This document shows positions 15,145 to 26,742 of a stretch of 64,000 nucleotides of DNA, piece by piece. The notes under the pieces were generated by a model that was not told where the DNA came from, made no database searches, and worked only from the letters and a program-made list of their open reading frames with translations. The DNA comes from Jiangella mangrovi (GTDB taxonomy: Bacteria > Actinomycetota > Actinomycetes > Jiangellales > Jiangellaceae). The first letter of the stretch is position 1. Each line of letters opens with the position of its first letter. The stretch covers positions 2,046,001 through 2,110,000 of the forward strand of contig NZ_JACHMM010000001.1 of NCBI RefSeq assembly GCF_014204975.1. The letters are read 5' to 3'. The translations under genes were made by a program, and so were the position numbers.

Positions 15145-15524
15145 CCTTCCAGGGCAGCATCAACATCGCCATGAAGATCCCCACCGCTCAGTTCGACCAG
15201 ACCGTCGCGTTCTACCGCGACGTGCTGGGCCTGCCGGCTGAGGACGTCACCGGCACCGAGATCGCGTCGGGCGTGGCCCGCAGCGTCGGCGTCGAGTTCG
15301 GCCCGAACAAGCTCTGGCTCGACGAGGTGCCGAACTACAGCCGCGCCGACGTCTGGCTGGAACTGTCCGCCGACGACCTCCCGGCCGCCATGGAGCACCT
15401 GGCCGCCGCCGGCATCACCGCGCGCGACGAGCTGGAGCCGCTGCCGGACACCATGCGGGCGCACTGGATCGCCAACCCGGCCGGCGTCGTGCACCTTGTC
15501 GCCCAGCGCAGCAGCTCCGGATGA
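15141..15524 (+). CDS. VOC family protein in ArsR operon
   Basis: 127-residue glyoxalase-fold protein. The opening INIAMKIPTAQFDQTVAFYRD and the ending RAHWIANPAGVVHLV fit the VOC pattern. GTG 15141 is preceded by AGGAG at seven bases and overlaps the ArsR stop. The operon SRPBCC-ArsR-VOC suggests a shared small-molecule response, for instance ligand binding plus conversion, but no substrate can be named. Confidence 0.82.
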   Translation: MTFQGSINIAMKIPTAQFDQTVAFYRDVLGLPAEDVTGTEIASGVARSVGVEFGPNKLWLDEVPNYSRADVWLELSADDLPAAMEHLAAAGITARDELEPLPDTMRAHWIANPAGVVHLVAQRSSSG

Positions 15525-15572
15525 GCATGATCCGGAAGCCTTCCGACCGGAACCGGGTCTAGCGTCGCGGGC

Positions 15573-15968
15573 ATGGCGACCCTCTGGACCCTCGGCGGCG
15601 ACGCCGCCGACCCGCACCTGCTCGCGGCGTTCTGGGCCTTCGCGCTGGGCTATGTGCCTGAGCCGGGCTACGACGACCCTGACGGCGCCTCGATCGTCGA
15701 CCCCGACGGCCATGGCCCGGCCATCGGCTTCCTGCGGGTTCCCGAGCCGAAGACGGCGAAGAACCGGCTGCACATCGACCTCCGGGTCGCCGGTGAGCCG
15801 CCCTGGGACTGGCTGGAGCGCGCCGACCTCATCAGGGCGAAGGTCGCCGCGCTCGCGGGCCGCGGTGCCACCGCCGTCCGCGAGGAGCACTACACGGACG
15901 AGCGCGGCAGCGTCCTCGGGCACGTCGTCATGCTCGACCCCGAGGGGAATGAGTTCTGCGTCGCCTGA
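15573..15968 (+). CDS. VOC family protein, two-strand variant
   Basis: 131 residues, glyoxalase-like type common in actinobacteria, with DPHLLAAFWAFALGY, KNRLHIDLRV and the terminal VVMLDPEGNEFCV motif. Independently transcribed: TAGCGT at 15560-15565, seven bases before ATG 15573, marks a leaderless promoter. The function is unknown. It converges on the 188-residue hypothetical gene. Confidence 0.82.
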   Translation: MATLWTLGGDAADPHLLAAFWAFALGYVPEPGYDDPDGASIVDPDGHGPAIGFLRVPEPKTAKNRLHIDLRVAGEPPWDWLERADLIRAKVAALAGRGATAVREEHYTDERGSVLGHVVMLDPEGNEFCVA

Positions 15969-15998
15969 TCTCGGCCCTTGGCCGACGGAGCGGGCGGA

Positions 15999-16565
15999 CT
16001 AGTCAGTCGAGGCGTCGCGGGTCCACGTCTCGTGCGTGGCGATGACCGCCGTCGAGTGGGCGCGGCCGTCGGAGCCGCCGACCTCGGGCCGCCCGAGCAC
16101 GCGGGCGCCGTCGACCTCGAGGGTCGCGTCGGTGCAGAACGTCAGCAGGTTCGTCAGGGTCCAGGGCACGCCGCCGAGCCGCCACGCCGTCGCCTGCCCG
16201 GGCCGAGTCTCGACCGGCCGGCTGATCGTCGTCACCACCCGGGTGCCGTCGGCGCCGACCACCTTCGCGCGGGCGTGGTCGGAGCCGATGTGCCACTCGA
16301 CGACGTCGCACTCGACCGGCTCACCGATCTCGGGCAGCCCGTCGAGCTCGGGGAACCAGCGGCTGAACGTCTCGGCCAGCCAGCCGCCCAGCTCGAGGTC
16401 GGGGGTGAGCAGACGGACGACGTCGTCGCCGTCGACCCAGGCCAGGACGGCCAGCCCGGCGCCCTGGACGCTCCACTCCGCCTCCCAGAGCGAGACGAAG
16501 CCCGCGCGCGACTCCGCGCGCATGAGCGTGGCGCACGGGTTGGCACCGATGAACTCGACCGGCAT
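15999..16565 (-). CDS. conserved hypothetical protein (188 aa)
   Basis: No family recognised. It is soluble with no signal peptide, acidic, and rich in beta-type segments (AVLAWVDGDDVVRLL, VECDVVEWHIG, TRVVTTISRPVE). The ATG at 16565 directly abuts the stop codon of the upstream acyl-CoA ligase gene with zero spacing, so the two are co-transcribed. A role near fatty-acid or carboxylate activation is only context inference. Confidence 0.65.
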   Translation of the reverse strand: MPVEFIGANPCATLMRAESRAGFVSLWEAEWSVQGAGLAVLAWVDGDDVVRLLTPDLELGGWLAETFSRWFPELDGLPEIGEPVECDVVEWHIGSDHARAKVVGADGTRVVTTISRPVETRPGQATAWRLGGVPWTLTNLLTFCTDATLEVDGARVLGRPEVGGSDGRAHSTAVIATHETWTRDASTD

Positions 16566-18197
<1,632 letters not shown>

Positions 18198-18328
18198 GAG
18201 ACCTCCCCATCGAGGACCCGGCGACGCCGGTATCTGTCGCTCCACCCTGCCGCAGGATCGTCGCTGGTGGAAGTGGTGATCACGGGTTAACGGCGGCGAC
18301 ATGCCGGCCGCGCTCACGACATCACCTT

Positions 18329-18366
18329 GTAACGGCCTGCGCCGTCCCGGGAAACGCCCGGGGAAC
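18329..18366 (+). promoter_or_regulatory. possible GlnR-type box upstream of amt
   Basis: GTAAC (18329), GAAAC (18351) and GGAAC (18362) fall in 11-bp phase, as in actinobacterial GlnR a/b sites (GTNAC-N6-GAAAC). One of the four expected elements (18340-18344) does not match. It lies about 70-100 bp before the ammonium transporter start. Confidence 0.35.
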
Positions 18367-18432
18367 ACGCTGTCCGCGTTCGGATGTCGCAACGACGCGG
18401 CACGGCTGACGTATGGGAGGGGACGGCACTCC

Positions 18433-19779
<1,347 letters not shown>

Positions 19780-19858
19780 TCCGCCGGCGGCAGGACCGCG
19801 CCGCGGCCCCGGGGTGTCCCGCCCCGGGCCGCGGCGTCGCCGTCCCTAGAGTGGGACG

Positions 19859-21142
19859 ATGGAGCCCGACCCCGCGAGCGAGCTCGGCACCCGTGGCACG
19901 GCGTGGTCCCCCGAGACCCGGCTGTACTCCGACGGCGTCGTCGTCGGCGCGGACGGCGGCCCGGTGATCGTGCCGCCCGGAAGCGGTCTGCGGCGGCTGC
20001 CCGGCACCGGCTACCTCGACCCGGAGTCCGGGACGCTGCCCGGTGCGGCCCTCGCCGCGGCCGACGAGGTGGCCATGGCGCGCGAGATCCTGGCCGGCAC
20101 CGACCTCCCGGGCCGCGGCACGCCGTACGAGGCCATGGCCGAGGAGGCGCTGCTCGACATCGGCGTGCTGACCTTCCCCAACGGCGCCGCGGTGGCGGCC
20201 GGCAGCCCGTACTGGCGCTACGTGTGGCCGCGCGACGCCGGGTTCATGGCCGCCGCGCTGACGGTGTCGGGCCGGCCGGAGCTGGCGTACGCGCAGCTGG
20301 CGTACGTGGCCGCCATGCAGGAGGACGACGGCACCTGGCAGGCGCGCTACCTGCCCGACGGGTCGCGCGGCGTGCCGGACGACCGCGGGCTGCAGCTCGA
20401 CGGCATCGGCTGGACGCTCTGGGCGGCGTGGGTGTTCGCCGGGGCGACGGCGAGCGACCCGAGGCCGCTGGCGGCGATGGTCCGGCGCTCGGCCGGGGCG
20501 GCGCTGGCCGCACTGGACCCCGCGACCGGGCTGCCGCGGGCGTCGCAGGACTTCTGGGAGATGGACCTCGACGAGGCGACGCTCGGCTCGGCCGCGCCGC
20601 TGCTGCTCGGCCTGCGGGCCGGGCGCGACCTGCTCGCGCTGATGGGCGACCACGAGCATGCCGCTCGGGCCGCCGACGGCGCCGCGCGGCTGGCCGAGGC
20701 GGTCACCAGCGGGTTCGGTGCGCACGGCTACGCCCGCCGGATCAGCGGGACCGGCGGCCGCGACGCCTCCGTCGCGTTCCTGCTGCCGCCGTTCGCGCCG
20801 CCGGCCGTCGGCGTCGAGGCGGCCTGGCGAGCGGCGGTCGACGCCACCACCGTCGGCAACGGCGGCGTCCGTCCGGGCGAGGAGTGGGCCGATCTGGTCA
20901 CCGGCTGGACTCCGCAGATCTCGCTGCACGCCCTCACCGCCGCGTCGGCGGGCGACACCGCGCTCGCGCACCGGCTGCTCAGCTGGCTGGACCTGCGCCG
21001 GACCGCGCTCGGGGCGCTGCCGGAGAAGGTCACCGCCGCGGGCCGGCCGGCCGCCGTCGCGCCGCTGGGGCTCACCGGCGCCACCGTCCTGCTGGCGCTC
21101 GCCGCACTCGAGGGCCGGCCGCTCCCCGTGCCTGCGGACTGA
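19859..21142 (+). CDS. glycoside hydrolase family 15-like protein
   Basis: 427 residues, all-helical (alpha/alpha)6-barrel type. YWRYVWPRDAGFMAAAL, close to the GH15 glucoamylase/trehalase signature around the first catalytic region, is at about 120-136. DDGTWQARYLPDG and QLDGIGWTLWAAW fit substrate-facing loops. It is shorter than classical GH15 enzymes (about 600 residues) because the N-terminal beta-domain is missing. It is cytoplasmic, with no signal peptide. TAGAGT 6 nt before ATG 19859 marks a leaderless promoter. The gene at 21162 follows after 19 bp. Confidence 0.78.
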   Translation: MEPDPASELGTRGTAWSPETRLYSDGVVVGADGGPVIVPPGSGLRRLPGTGYLDPESGTLPGAALAAADEVAMAREILAGTDLPGRGTPYEAMAEEALLDIGVLTFPNGAAVAAGSPYWRYVWPRDAGFMAAALTVSGRPELAYAQLAYVAAMQEDDGTWQARYLPDGSRGVPDDRGLQLDGIGWTLWAAWVFAGATASDPRPLAAMVRRSAGAALAALDPATGLPRASQDFWEMDLDEATLGSAAPLLLGLRAGRDLLALMGDHEHAARAADGAARLAEAVTSGFGAHGYARRISGTGGRDASVAFLLPPFAPPAVGVEAAWRAAVDATTVGNGGVRPGEEWADLVTGWTPQISLHALTAASAGDTALAHRLLSWLDLRRTALGALPEKVTAAGRPAAVAPLGLTGATVLLALAALEGRPLPVPAD

Positions 21143-21161
21143 CGGCGGCGATACTGGACCG

Positions 21162-22055
21162 ATGCGGCGGTTGCGGTTCGTGCTCGTCCTGGTGGTGGCG
21201 GTGCTGCTGGCCGGCATCGTGGCGGTCGTCGTGGCCCTCACGACCGGCGACGACGGCGACGAGGTGGCGGACGGCGACGACGCGCCCTTGGCGGAGGGGC
21301 CGGTGCCGGACCTCACCGCGACCGCGGAGATCCGCCGCTCGTTCAACCGCTCCGGGCTGGTCGTCATCGCCGTCACCAACCACGGCGGCGAGCCGGTGCA
21401 CGTCACGTCGGCCGAGCTGCTCAGCGACTCGTTCGAGCAGACCGGGCCGCAGCCGTTCGACTCCACCATCCCGGCGGGCGACACCCCACGCGACCTCCAG
21501 GTCGAGTACGGCCTGGCACGCTGCCCCGACGGCGTCGACTCGACGAGCGCGCAGTCGCAGGTCGCGCTGACCGCCCGGGCCGAGGGCGGCGACGAGCAGG
21601 CACTCGTCCTCGACCTCCCGTACCCGAACGGCACCCTCGACCGGCTGCTGGGCACCGACTGCGACGCCCAGATCCTGCAGCAGTCCGTCTCGCTGACCAT
21701 GGGCCCGCTGGTGCCGGCCGAGGACGGCACGCTGACGGGCATCCTCACCGTCACGCCGGTCGACCCCGCCGTTACCCCGAGCATCACCGACACCCGCGGC
21801 AGCGTGCTCTTCGAGGTCGCCCCGCAGCCCGATCCGGCTCTGCCCCCCGGACAGCTGCGCATCCGCTCCGACGTGCTGCGCTGCGGCGGGCACGCCATCG
21901 GCGACGCGAAGCGGCCCTACGGCTTCACCGCCTGGATCGATCTCGGGACGGGCGGCGAGCCGATCCCCACCGCCATCCCGGTCGACGACGGTCAGCGCGC
22001 CGCCCTGGATGCGATGCAGGCACAGCTCTGCGCCGACCGCAACGACGAGAGCTGA
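21162..22055 (+). CDS. membrane-anchored extracellular protein of unknown function
   Basis: 297 residues. One N-terminal hydrophobic helix (about 4-27) with basic residues before it serves as anchor, then an acidic spacer, then beta-rich segments with three Cys (ARCPDG, TDCDAQ, LRCGG) and a fourth near the end (AQLCADR), possibly two disulfides. No family is recognised. GATACT lies 6 nt before ATG 21162, so it has its own leaderless-type promoter, although it sits just behind the GH15-like gene. Confidence 0.72.
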   Translation: MRRLRFVLVLVVAVLLAGIVAVVVALTTGDDGDEVADGDDAPLAEGPVPDLTATAEIRRSFNRSGLVVIAVTNHGGEPVHVTSAELLSDSFEQTGPQPFDSTIPAGDTPRDLQVEYGLARCPDGVDSTSAQSQVALTARAEGGDEQALVLDLPYPNGTLDRLLGTDCDAQILQQSVSLTMGPLVPAEDGTLTGILTVTPVDPAVTPSITDTRGSVLFEVAPQPDPALPPGQLRIRSDVLRCGGHAIGDAKRPYGFTAWIDLGTGGEPIPTAIPVDDGQRAALDAMQAQLCADRNDES

Positions 22056-22141
22056 CGGCGGTTGTCGAGAACCGCGGCACGGCTCCGACCCACTGCCGAG
22101 AGCGCCCGGACCGCGGTGCTCACGAGACCGGGAGGACCCCG

Positions 22142-22501
22142 ATGAAGTACATGATCATGATGTTCGGCGACGCCGCGAGCATGCAGGAGACCGTCTCGAA
22201 GGAGTGGATCGAGGAGATGATCGGGTTCATGGTGCAGCTCGACAAGGACCTCGAGGCCTCCGGCGAGCTGGTCTTCCAGCAGGGCCTGGCCGACGCGAGC
22301 ACCGCGATGACCGTGAGCCTGCAGGACGGCCTCCCCGTCGCCACCGACGGCCCGTTCGCCGAGACCAAGGAGTCGCTCATCGGCTTCTGGGTGGTCGACG
22401 TCGAGAGCGAGGCGCGCATCGTCGAGCTGGCCGGCCAGATCGCGAAGTACGCCGGCCGGGTCGAGGTCCGCCAGGCCATGGACGCCCCGCCGGACCTGTG
22501 A
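22142..22501 (+). CDS. YCII-related DGPF-domain protein
   Basis: 119 residues. It contains the eponymous DGPF sequence within LPVATDGPFAETKESLIGFWVVD, and begins MKYMIMMFGD. DGPF/YCII proteins are small dimeric ferredoxin-like folds regularly encoded next to ECF42-type sigma factors. Here the stop overlaps the sigma-factor start (GTGA), so the two are translationally coupled. GGGAGG lies about eight bases before ATG 22142. Confidence 0.9.
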   Translation: MKYMIMMFGDAASMQETVSKEWIEEMIGFMVQLDKDLEASGELVFQQGLADASTAMTVSLQDGLPVATDGPFAETKESLIGFWVVDVESEARIVELAGQIAKYAGRVEVRQAMDAPPDL

Positions 22502-23718
22502 CCCTCGAGCCGGCCGTCGAGGACCTGCTGCGCACCGCCGCGCCGCAGGCCCTCGGCGTGCTGGTCCGCCGGTACGGGCAGTTCGACGCGTGCGAGGACG
22601 CCGTGCAGGAGGCGCTGCTGGCGGCGGCGCAGCAGTGGCCGGTCGACGGCGTCCCGGACAGCCCGCGGTCGTGGTTGGTCACGGTCGCCTCGCGCCGGTT
22701 CGTCGACGAGGTGCGCAGCGCCGAGGCCCGGCGGCGCCGCGAGGAGACCGTCGCCGCCCTCGACCTCGTCGAGCCGGGCGAGGTCGAGCAGTCCGACGAC
22801 ACCCTCACCCTGCTGTTCCTGTGCTGCCACCCGGCGCTGCCGCTGCCCGCGCAGCTGGCGCTGACGCTGCGGGCGGTCGGCGGCCTGACGACGGCGGAGA
22901 TCGCGGCCGCGTTCCTGGTCCCCGAGGCGACCATGGCGCAGCGGATCAGCCGGGCCAAGCAGAAGTTGAAGGCCGGCGGTGCCCGGTTCGGCCCGCCTGC
23001 GCCGGAGGAGCGCGCCGAGCGGCTGCGCACCGTCCTGCACGTGCTCTACCTGATCTTCAACGAGGGCTACACGGCGAGCTCCGGCAGCCGCACCCAGCGC
23101 GCCGACCTCACCGCCGAGGCGATCCGGCTGACGCGGCTGCTGTACCGGCTCGCGCCCGGCGACGGCGAGGTGGCCGGCCTGCTGGCGCTGATGCTGCTCA
23201 CCGACGCCCGGCGCGAGGCCCGCACCACCGCCGACGGCGTCCCGGTGCCGCTGGCCGAGCAGGACCGGTCGCGGTGGGACGCCGACCAGATCGCCGACGG
23301 CGTCGCCCTGCTCACCAGCGTGCTCGGCGGCGGCGCCGTCGGCCCGTACCAGCTGCAGGCCGCCATCGCCGCGGTGCACGACGAGGCGCCGTCGGCCGAT
23401 GCCACCGACTGGCCGCAGATCCTCGCGCTCTACGAGGTGCTCGAGAAGGTGGCGCCCGGCCCGGTCGTCACGCTCAGCCGGGCGGTCGCCGTCGCCATGG
23501 TGCACGGGCCACGAGCCGGGCTGGCGCTCGTCGGAACGTTGGACGACGACGACCGCATGACTCAGACGCACCGGCTGGACGCCGTCCGGGGCCACCTGCT
23601 CGAGCTGGCCGGTGACCTGTCCGGCGCGCGGGAGGCGTACCTGCGGGCGGCCCGGCGCACCGCGAGCGTGCCGGAGCAGCGCTACCTCGCGCTGCGCGCC
23701 GCCGGCCTCCCCGGATGA
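22498..23718 (+). CDS. ECF sigma factor with C-terminal extension (ECF42-like, DUF6596)
   Basis: 406 residues. Region 2 (about 20-85) includes RYGQFDACEDAVQEALLAA and the helix PRSWLVTVASRRFVDEVR. Region 4 (about 120-170) contains LTTAEIAAAFLVPEATMAQRISRAKQKLK. A helical, TPR-like extension of about 230 residues follows, starting HVLYLIFNEGYTASSG, as in ECF42 sigma factors. In that group there is no dedicated anti-sigma factor, and the extension and the DGPF partner are thought to matter for control. It is coupled to the DGPF gene upstream. Confidence 0.9.
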   Translation: MTLEPAVEDLLRTAAPQALGVLVRRYGQFDACEDAVQEALLAAAQQWPVDGVPDSPRSWLVTVASRRFVDEVRSAEARRRREETVAALDLVEPGEVEQSDDTLTLLFLCCHPALPLPAQLALTLRAVGGLTTAEIAAAFLVPEATMAQRISRAKQKLKAGGARFGPPAPEERAERLRTVLHVLYLIFNEGYTASSGSRTQRADLTAEAIRLTRLLYRLAPGDGEVAGLLALMLLTDARREARTTADGVPVPLAEQDRSRWDADQIADGVALLTSVLGGGAVGPYQLQAAIAAVHDEAPSADATDWPQILALYEVLEKVAPGPVVTLSRAVAVAMVHGPRAGLALVGTLDDDDRMTQTHRLDAVRGHLLELAGDLSGAREAYLRAARRTASVPEQRYLALRAAGLPG

Positions 23719-23722
23719 GGGG

Positions 23723-24304
23723 CTACTTCACGACCCGGTAGTGGACGTGCGTGGCGGCCTCGGTCCGCACGACGCCGAGCGTCTCCAGTTCGATGTGCTC
23801 GGCGCCGGTGCGGCCGAACAGCCGGACCCCGTCGCCGAACAGCACCGGCACGACGTGCAGCGAGATCTCGTCGACCAGGCCGGCGGCGAGGTACTGCCGC
23901 GCGACGTCCGCCCCGCCCATGATCGCCACGACGCCGCCGCCGGCCGCCGCCCGGGCCTGGGCGAGCCCGTCCTCGATGCCGGTGGTGACGAACGTGTAGA
24001 CGCCGTTCTCGGGCGACTCCGCGGGCGCCTCGTGAGTGAGCACGATCAGCGGCCGCCGGGCCGGTCCGGTCGGGCCGTCGGCGCCCCACCACGGGAGCGA
24101 GTCCTCGTAGTTCTTCCGCCCCGTGATGAGGGCGCCGAGCCGGCCGGCCGACTCCGCCGTGTACTCGCGGTCGCCCTCACCGCGGCCGAAGGCCCACTCG
24201 TGCAGGCGCTCGCCGCCGCGGCCCAGGGGCTCCTCGGCGGTCTGGCCGCCGGCCGTGATGAAGCCGTCGAGGGAGATGCTGATGTCCAGGAGAAGTGTGT
24301 TCAT
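23723..24304 (-). CDS. dihydrofolate reductase family protein (RibD C-terminal fold)
   Basis: 193 residues. It starts LLLDISISLDGFIT, with LITGRKNYEDSLPWW, GGVVAIMGGADVARQYLAAGLVDE and a final ISLHVVPVLFGDGVRLF, the pattern of the RibD-C/YyaP group that reduces unknown substrates with NAD(P)H. It is not a housekeeping folA. It converges on the ECF42-like gene (4-bp gap) and is divergent from the second ECF gene. Confidence 0.87.
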   Translation of the reverse strand: MNTLLLDISISLDGFITAGGQTAEEPLGRGGERLHEWAFGRGEGDREYTAESAGRLGALITGRKNYEDSLPWWGADGPTGPARRPLIVLTHEAPAESPENGVYTFVTTGIEDGLAQARAAAGGGVVAIMGGADVARQYLAAGLVDEISLHVVPVLFGDGVRLFGRTGAEHIELETLGVVRTEAATHVHYRVVK

Positions 24305-24371
24305 GCCCCCTGTAACGACGCGCCCGGGGCGGACTCATCGGTCCGGCGGCGACGAGTTGCAGAATGTCCCG

Positions 24372-25277
24372 ATGGACTTCCAGGCCGCCGTCCAGGAGCA
24401 CCGGCGCGAGCTGCACGTGCACTGCTACCGCATGCTCGGCTCGTTCGACGACGCGGAGGAGGTCCTGCAGGAGGCGCTGCTGCGGGCCTGGACGCACCGC
24501 GACTCCTTCGAGCCGGGCAGCAATCTGCGCGCCTGGCTGTACCGCATCGCCACGAACGGCTGCCTCGACCTGATCCGGCAGCGGCAACGGCGTCCGGAAC
24601 AGGTGCGATCCCATGCCGACCTTCCGTGGCTGCAGCCCTACCCGGACGCGATGCTCGACGAGCCGGGCGCCGTCGTCGTCGGGCGCGAGACCGTCGAGCT
24701 GGCGTTCGTCGCGGCCATACAGCTGCTCCCCGCCCAGCAGCGGGCGGTGCTGGTGATGCGCGAGGCGATCGGCTGGTCGGCGGCCGAGACCGCGGCGATC
24801 CTCGAGACGTCGGTGCCTGCGGTCAACAGCGCGCTGCAGCGGGCCCGCGCCACCCTGGAGCGCGACCGGCCGTCGGCGGAGTCGAGCCCTCCGCGCACCG
24901 TCCTCAGCGCCGAGGAGCGCGACCTGCTCGACCGCTACATCGCCGTCAGCGAGCGCCCCGACCGCGACCGCATGGCGGCCCTGGTGCGCGACGACATCCG
25001 GGTCACCATGCCGCCGCAGCCGGTCTGCTACGACGGCTGGGCGACGCTCGCCCCGCTGCACGACCTCGCGGCCGAGCACGGCGACTGGCGCCTGCTGCCG
25101 ACGTCGGCGAACCGCATGCCGGCCGCCGCCTGCTACCTGCGTCCGCCCGGCGAGTCCACGTTCACCGCGTTCAAGCTGGACGTGCTGCGCATCGAGGGCG
25201 GCCTGATCGCCGAGGTCACCACGTTCGGCCCGGAGCTGTTCCCCGCCTTCGCCCTGCCGGCGTCGCTCAGTGCCTGA
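24372..25277 (+). CDS. ECF sigma factor with SnoaL-like C-terminal domain (TIGR02960 type)
   Basis: 301 residues. Region 2 is RELHVHCYRMLGSFDDAEEVLQEALLRAW, with LYRIATNGCLDLIR. Region 4 is LPAQQRAVLVMREAIGWSAAETAAILETSVPAVNSALQRAR. Residues about 180-300 form a SnoaL/NTF2-like domain (DLLDRYIAVSERPDRDRMAALV...). Such fusions are ECF41/ECF56-like, where the NTF2 domain modulates activity. CAGAAT lies 6 nt before ATG 24372 (leaderless type). Its last 11 bp overlap tail-to-tail with the sulfatase gene. Confidence 0.9.
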   Translation: MDFQAAVQEHRRELHVHCYRMLGSFDDAEEVLQEALLRAWTHRDSFEPGSNLRAWLYRIATNGCLDLIRQRQRRPEQVRSHADLPWLQPYPDAMLDEPGAVVVGRETVELAFVAAIQLLPAQQRAVLVMREAIGWSAAETAAILETSVPAVNSALQRARATLERDRPSAESSPPRTVLSAEERDLLDRYIAVSERPDRDRMAALVRDDIRVTMPPQPVCYDGWATLAPLHDLAAEHGDWRLLPTSANRMPAAACYLRPPGESTFTAFKLDVLRIEGGLIAEVTTFGPELFPAFALPASLSA

Positions 25278-26742
25278 CGTCGAGGTGGAAGGCGTCGGTG
25301 TGGTAGCCCGGCCAGGCGGTGGCGCGCTGTTCGGCGACGGTGTCACCCTGCGGCGCGACGGCGGGCAGCTCACCGCCGTCGAGGAGACGTGAGCCGCCGC
25401 CGTCGGCGATGGCCGCGACGAGTCGGTCGCGCCAGGCGCCGAGATCCGTGGCATCGACGCCGCGTGCCAGGTCGTGCCGCTGCTCCGGGTCGGCGTCCAG
25501 GTCGAAGAGCTGCTCCGCCGGGCCCTCGGGGTACCAGATGTAGGTGTGCCGCCCGTCGGTGATCGCCAGGTAGTACGGCAGCCCGGGCGGCCCGGCGTCG
25601 CCGCTCGCGAGCCCGACGACGACTCGCGCCCGGTCGCCCCCGTCCTGCGCCGCCAGCGCCACCAGGTCGGTCCCGTCGACGCCATCCGGAGCGTGTCCGC
25701 CTGCGGCCGCCACCAGCGTCGGCAGCACGTCGGCCAGCGTCACCGGCGTGCGCACCACGGTCCCGGGCGGCACGGCCGACAGCCCTGCCGCTGGTCGCAC
25801 AATCATCGGCACCCCGGCCGACGCCTCGTGGAAGAACACCTTGTTGCCCGTGCCGTGGTCGCCGAGGAACTCGCCGTGGTCGGACGTGAACACGATCGTC
25901 GTGCGGGCCAGCTCCCCGACGTCCTGCAGCGCGGCCAGGACTCGGCCGAGGTTGTAGTCGATCTGCGTCACCAGGCCGTAGTAGGCGGCCCGCGCGGCCC
26001 GGATCGTCGCGGGGTCGAGCAGGTCGAACGAGCCGCGGTGGCGCTGCCGGCGGAACGCCGTCGGGGCGTCGTCACCGGCCCAGTCGCCCACCACCGGGTC
26101 GGGGATCGGCGCGTCGCGGTACATCGAGTAGTACGGCTCGGGCGGGTCCAGCGGCGGGTGCGGCTTGCTGTAGGAGAGCCAGAGGAACAGTGGCCGGGTG
26201 GGGTCGCGGCGGTGCCGGATGTGCTCGACCGCCTGCTCGGACAGCCAGGACGTCAGCGTCTCCGCCTCGGGGACCGTCGCCATGCCCGGGTACAACTCGT
26301 TCTGCCCCAGGCCGTGCCGCATGGCCGCGACGCCGCTGCGGCTCCCGTGCCGGTAGTAGTCGTCGGGCAGGATCAGCTCCTCGAACCCGTGATGCGCCCG
26401 CGGCGGCGTGAAGTGCATCTTCCCGATGCCGACGGTGGCGTAGCCCAGCGCGCCGAGCCGGGCCGGCAGCGTCGGCGCCCCCGGTGCCAGCACGTCGCAG
26501 GTCCGGCCGTTGTGCGTCAGACCGTGCCGCAGCGCCGACTGCCCGGTGAGCAGCGTGACCCGCGACGGCACGCAGACCGGCGTCGAGGCGTAGGCGGCGT
26601 CGAACCGGATGCCCTCGTGCGCGAGCTGGTCCAGGTGCGGCGTGCGCAGGAACGGCGGCGCGCCCGGGCCCAACGTGTCGCGGCGCTGCTGGTCGGTGGT
26701 GACGAGCAGCAGGTTCGGCCTGTCCTCGGAGCCGGAGCTCAC
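25267..26742 (-). CDS. sulfatase (formylglycine-dependent type I)
   Basis: 491 residues of the alkaline phosphatase superfamily. The active-site CVPSR (Cys57 to Arg61) supplies the residue to be converted to formylglycine. Metal ligands are visible in LVTTDQQRRDT and TSDHGEFLGDHG, with GNKVFFHEASAGVPMI as in choline-sulfatase/phosphonate-hydrolase relatives. No signal peptide, so it acts in the cytoplasm on imported sulfated substrate. It is last in the sugar ABC operon; GTG 26742 overlaps the previous stop (GTGA). No formylglycine-generating enzyme or anaerobic maturase is encoded nearby. Confidence 0.9.
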   Translation of the reverse strand: MSSGSEDRPNLLLVTTDQQRRDTLGPGAPPFLRTPHLDQLAHEGIRFDAAYASTPVCVPSRVTLLTGQSALRHGLTHNGRTCDVLAPGAPTLPARLGALGYATVGIGKMHFTPPRAHHGFEELILPDDYYRHGSRSGVAAMRHGLGQNELYPGMATVPEAETLTSWLSEQAVEHIRHRRDPTRPLFLWLSYSKPHPPLDPPEPYYSMYRDAPIPDPVVGDWAGDDAPTAFRRQRHRGSFDLLDPATIRAARAAYYGLVTQIDYNLGRVLAALQDVGELARTTIVFTSDHGEFLGDHGTGNKVFFHEASAGVPMIVRPAAGLSAVPPGTVVRTPVTLADVLPTLVAAAGGHAPDGVDGTDLVALAAQDGGDRARVVVGLASGDAGPPGLPYYLAITDGRHTYIWYPEGPAEQLFDLDADPEQRHDLARGVDATDLGAWRDRLVAAIADGGGSRLLDGGELPAVAPQGDTVAEQRATAWPGYHTDAFHLDVRH

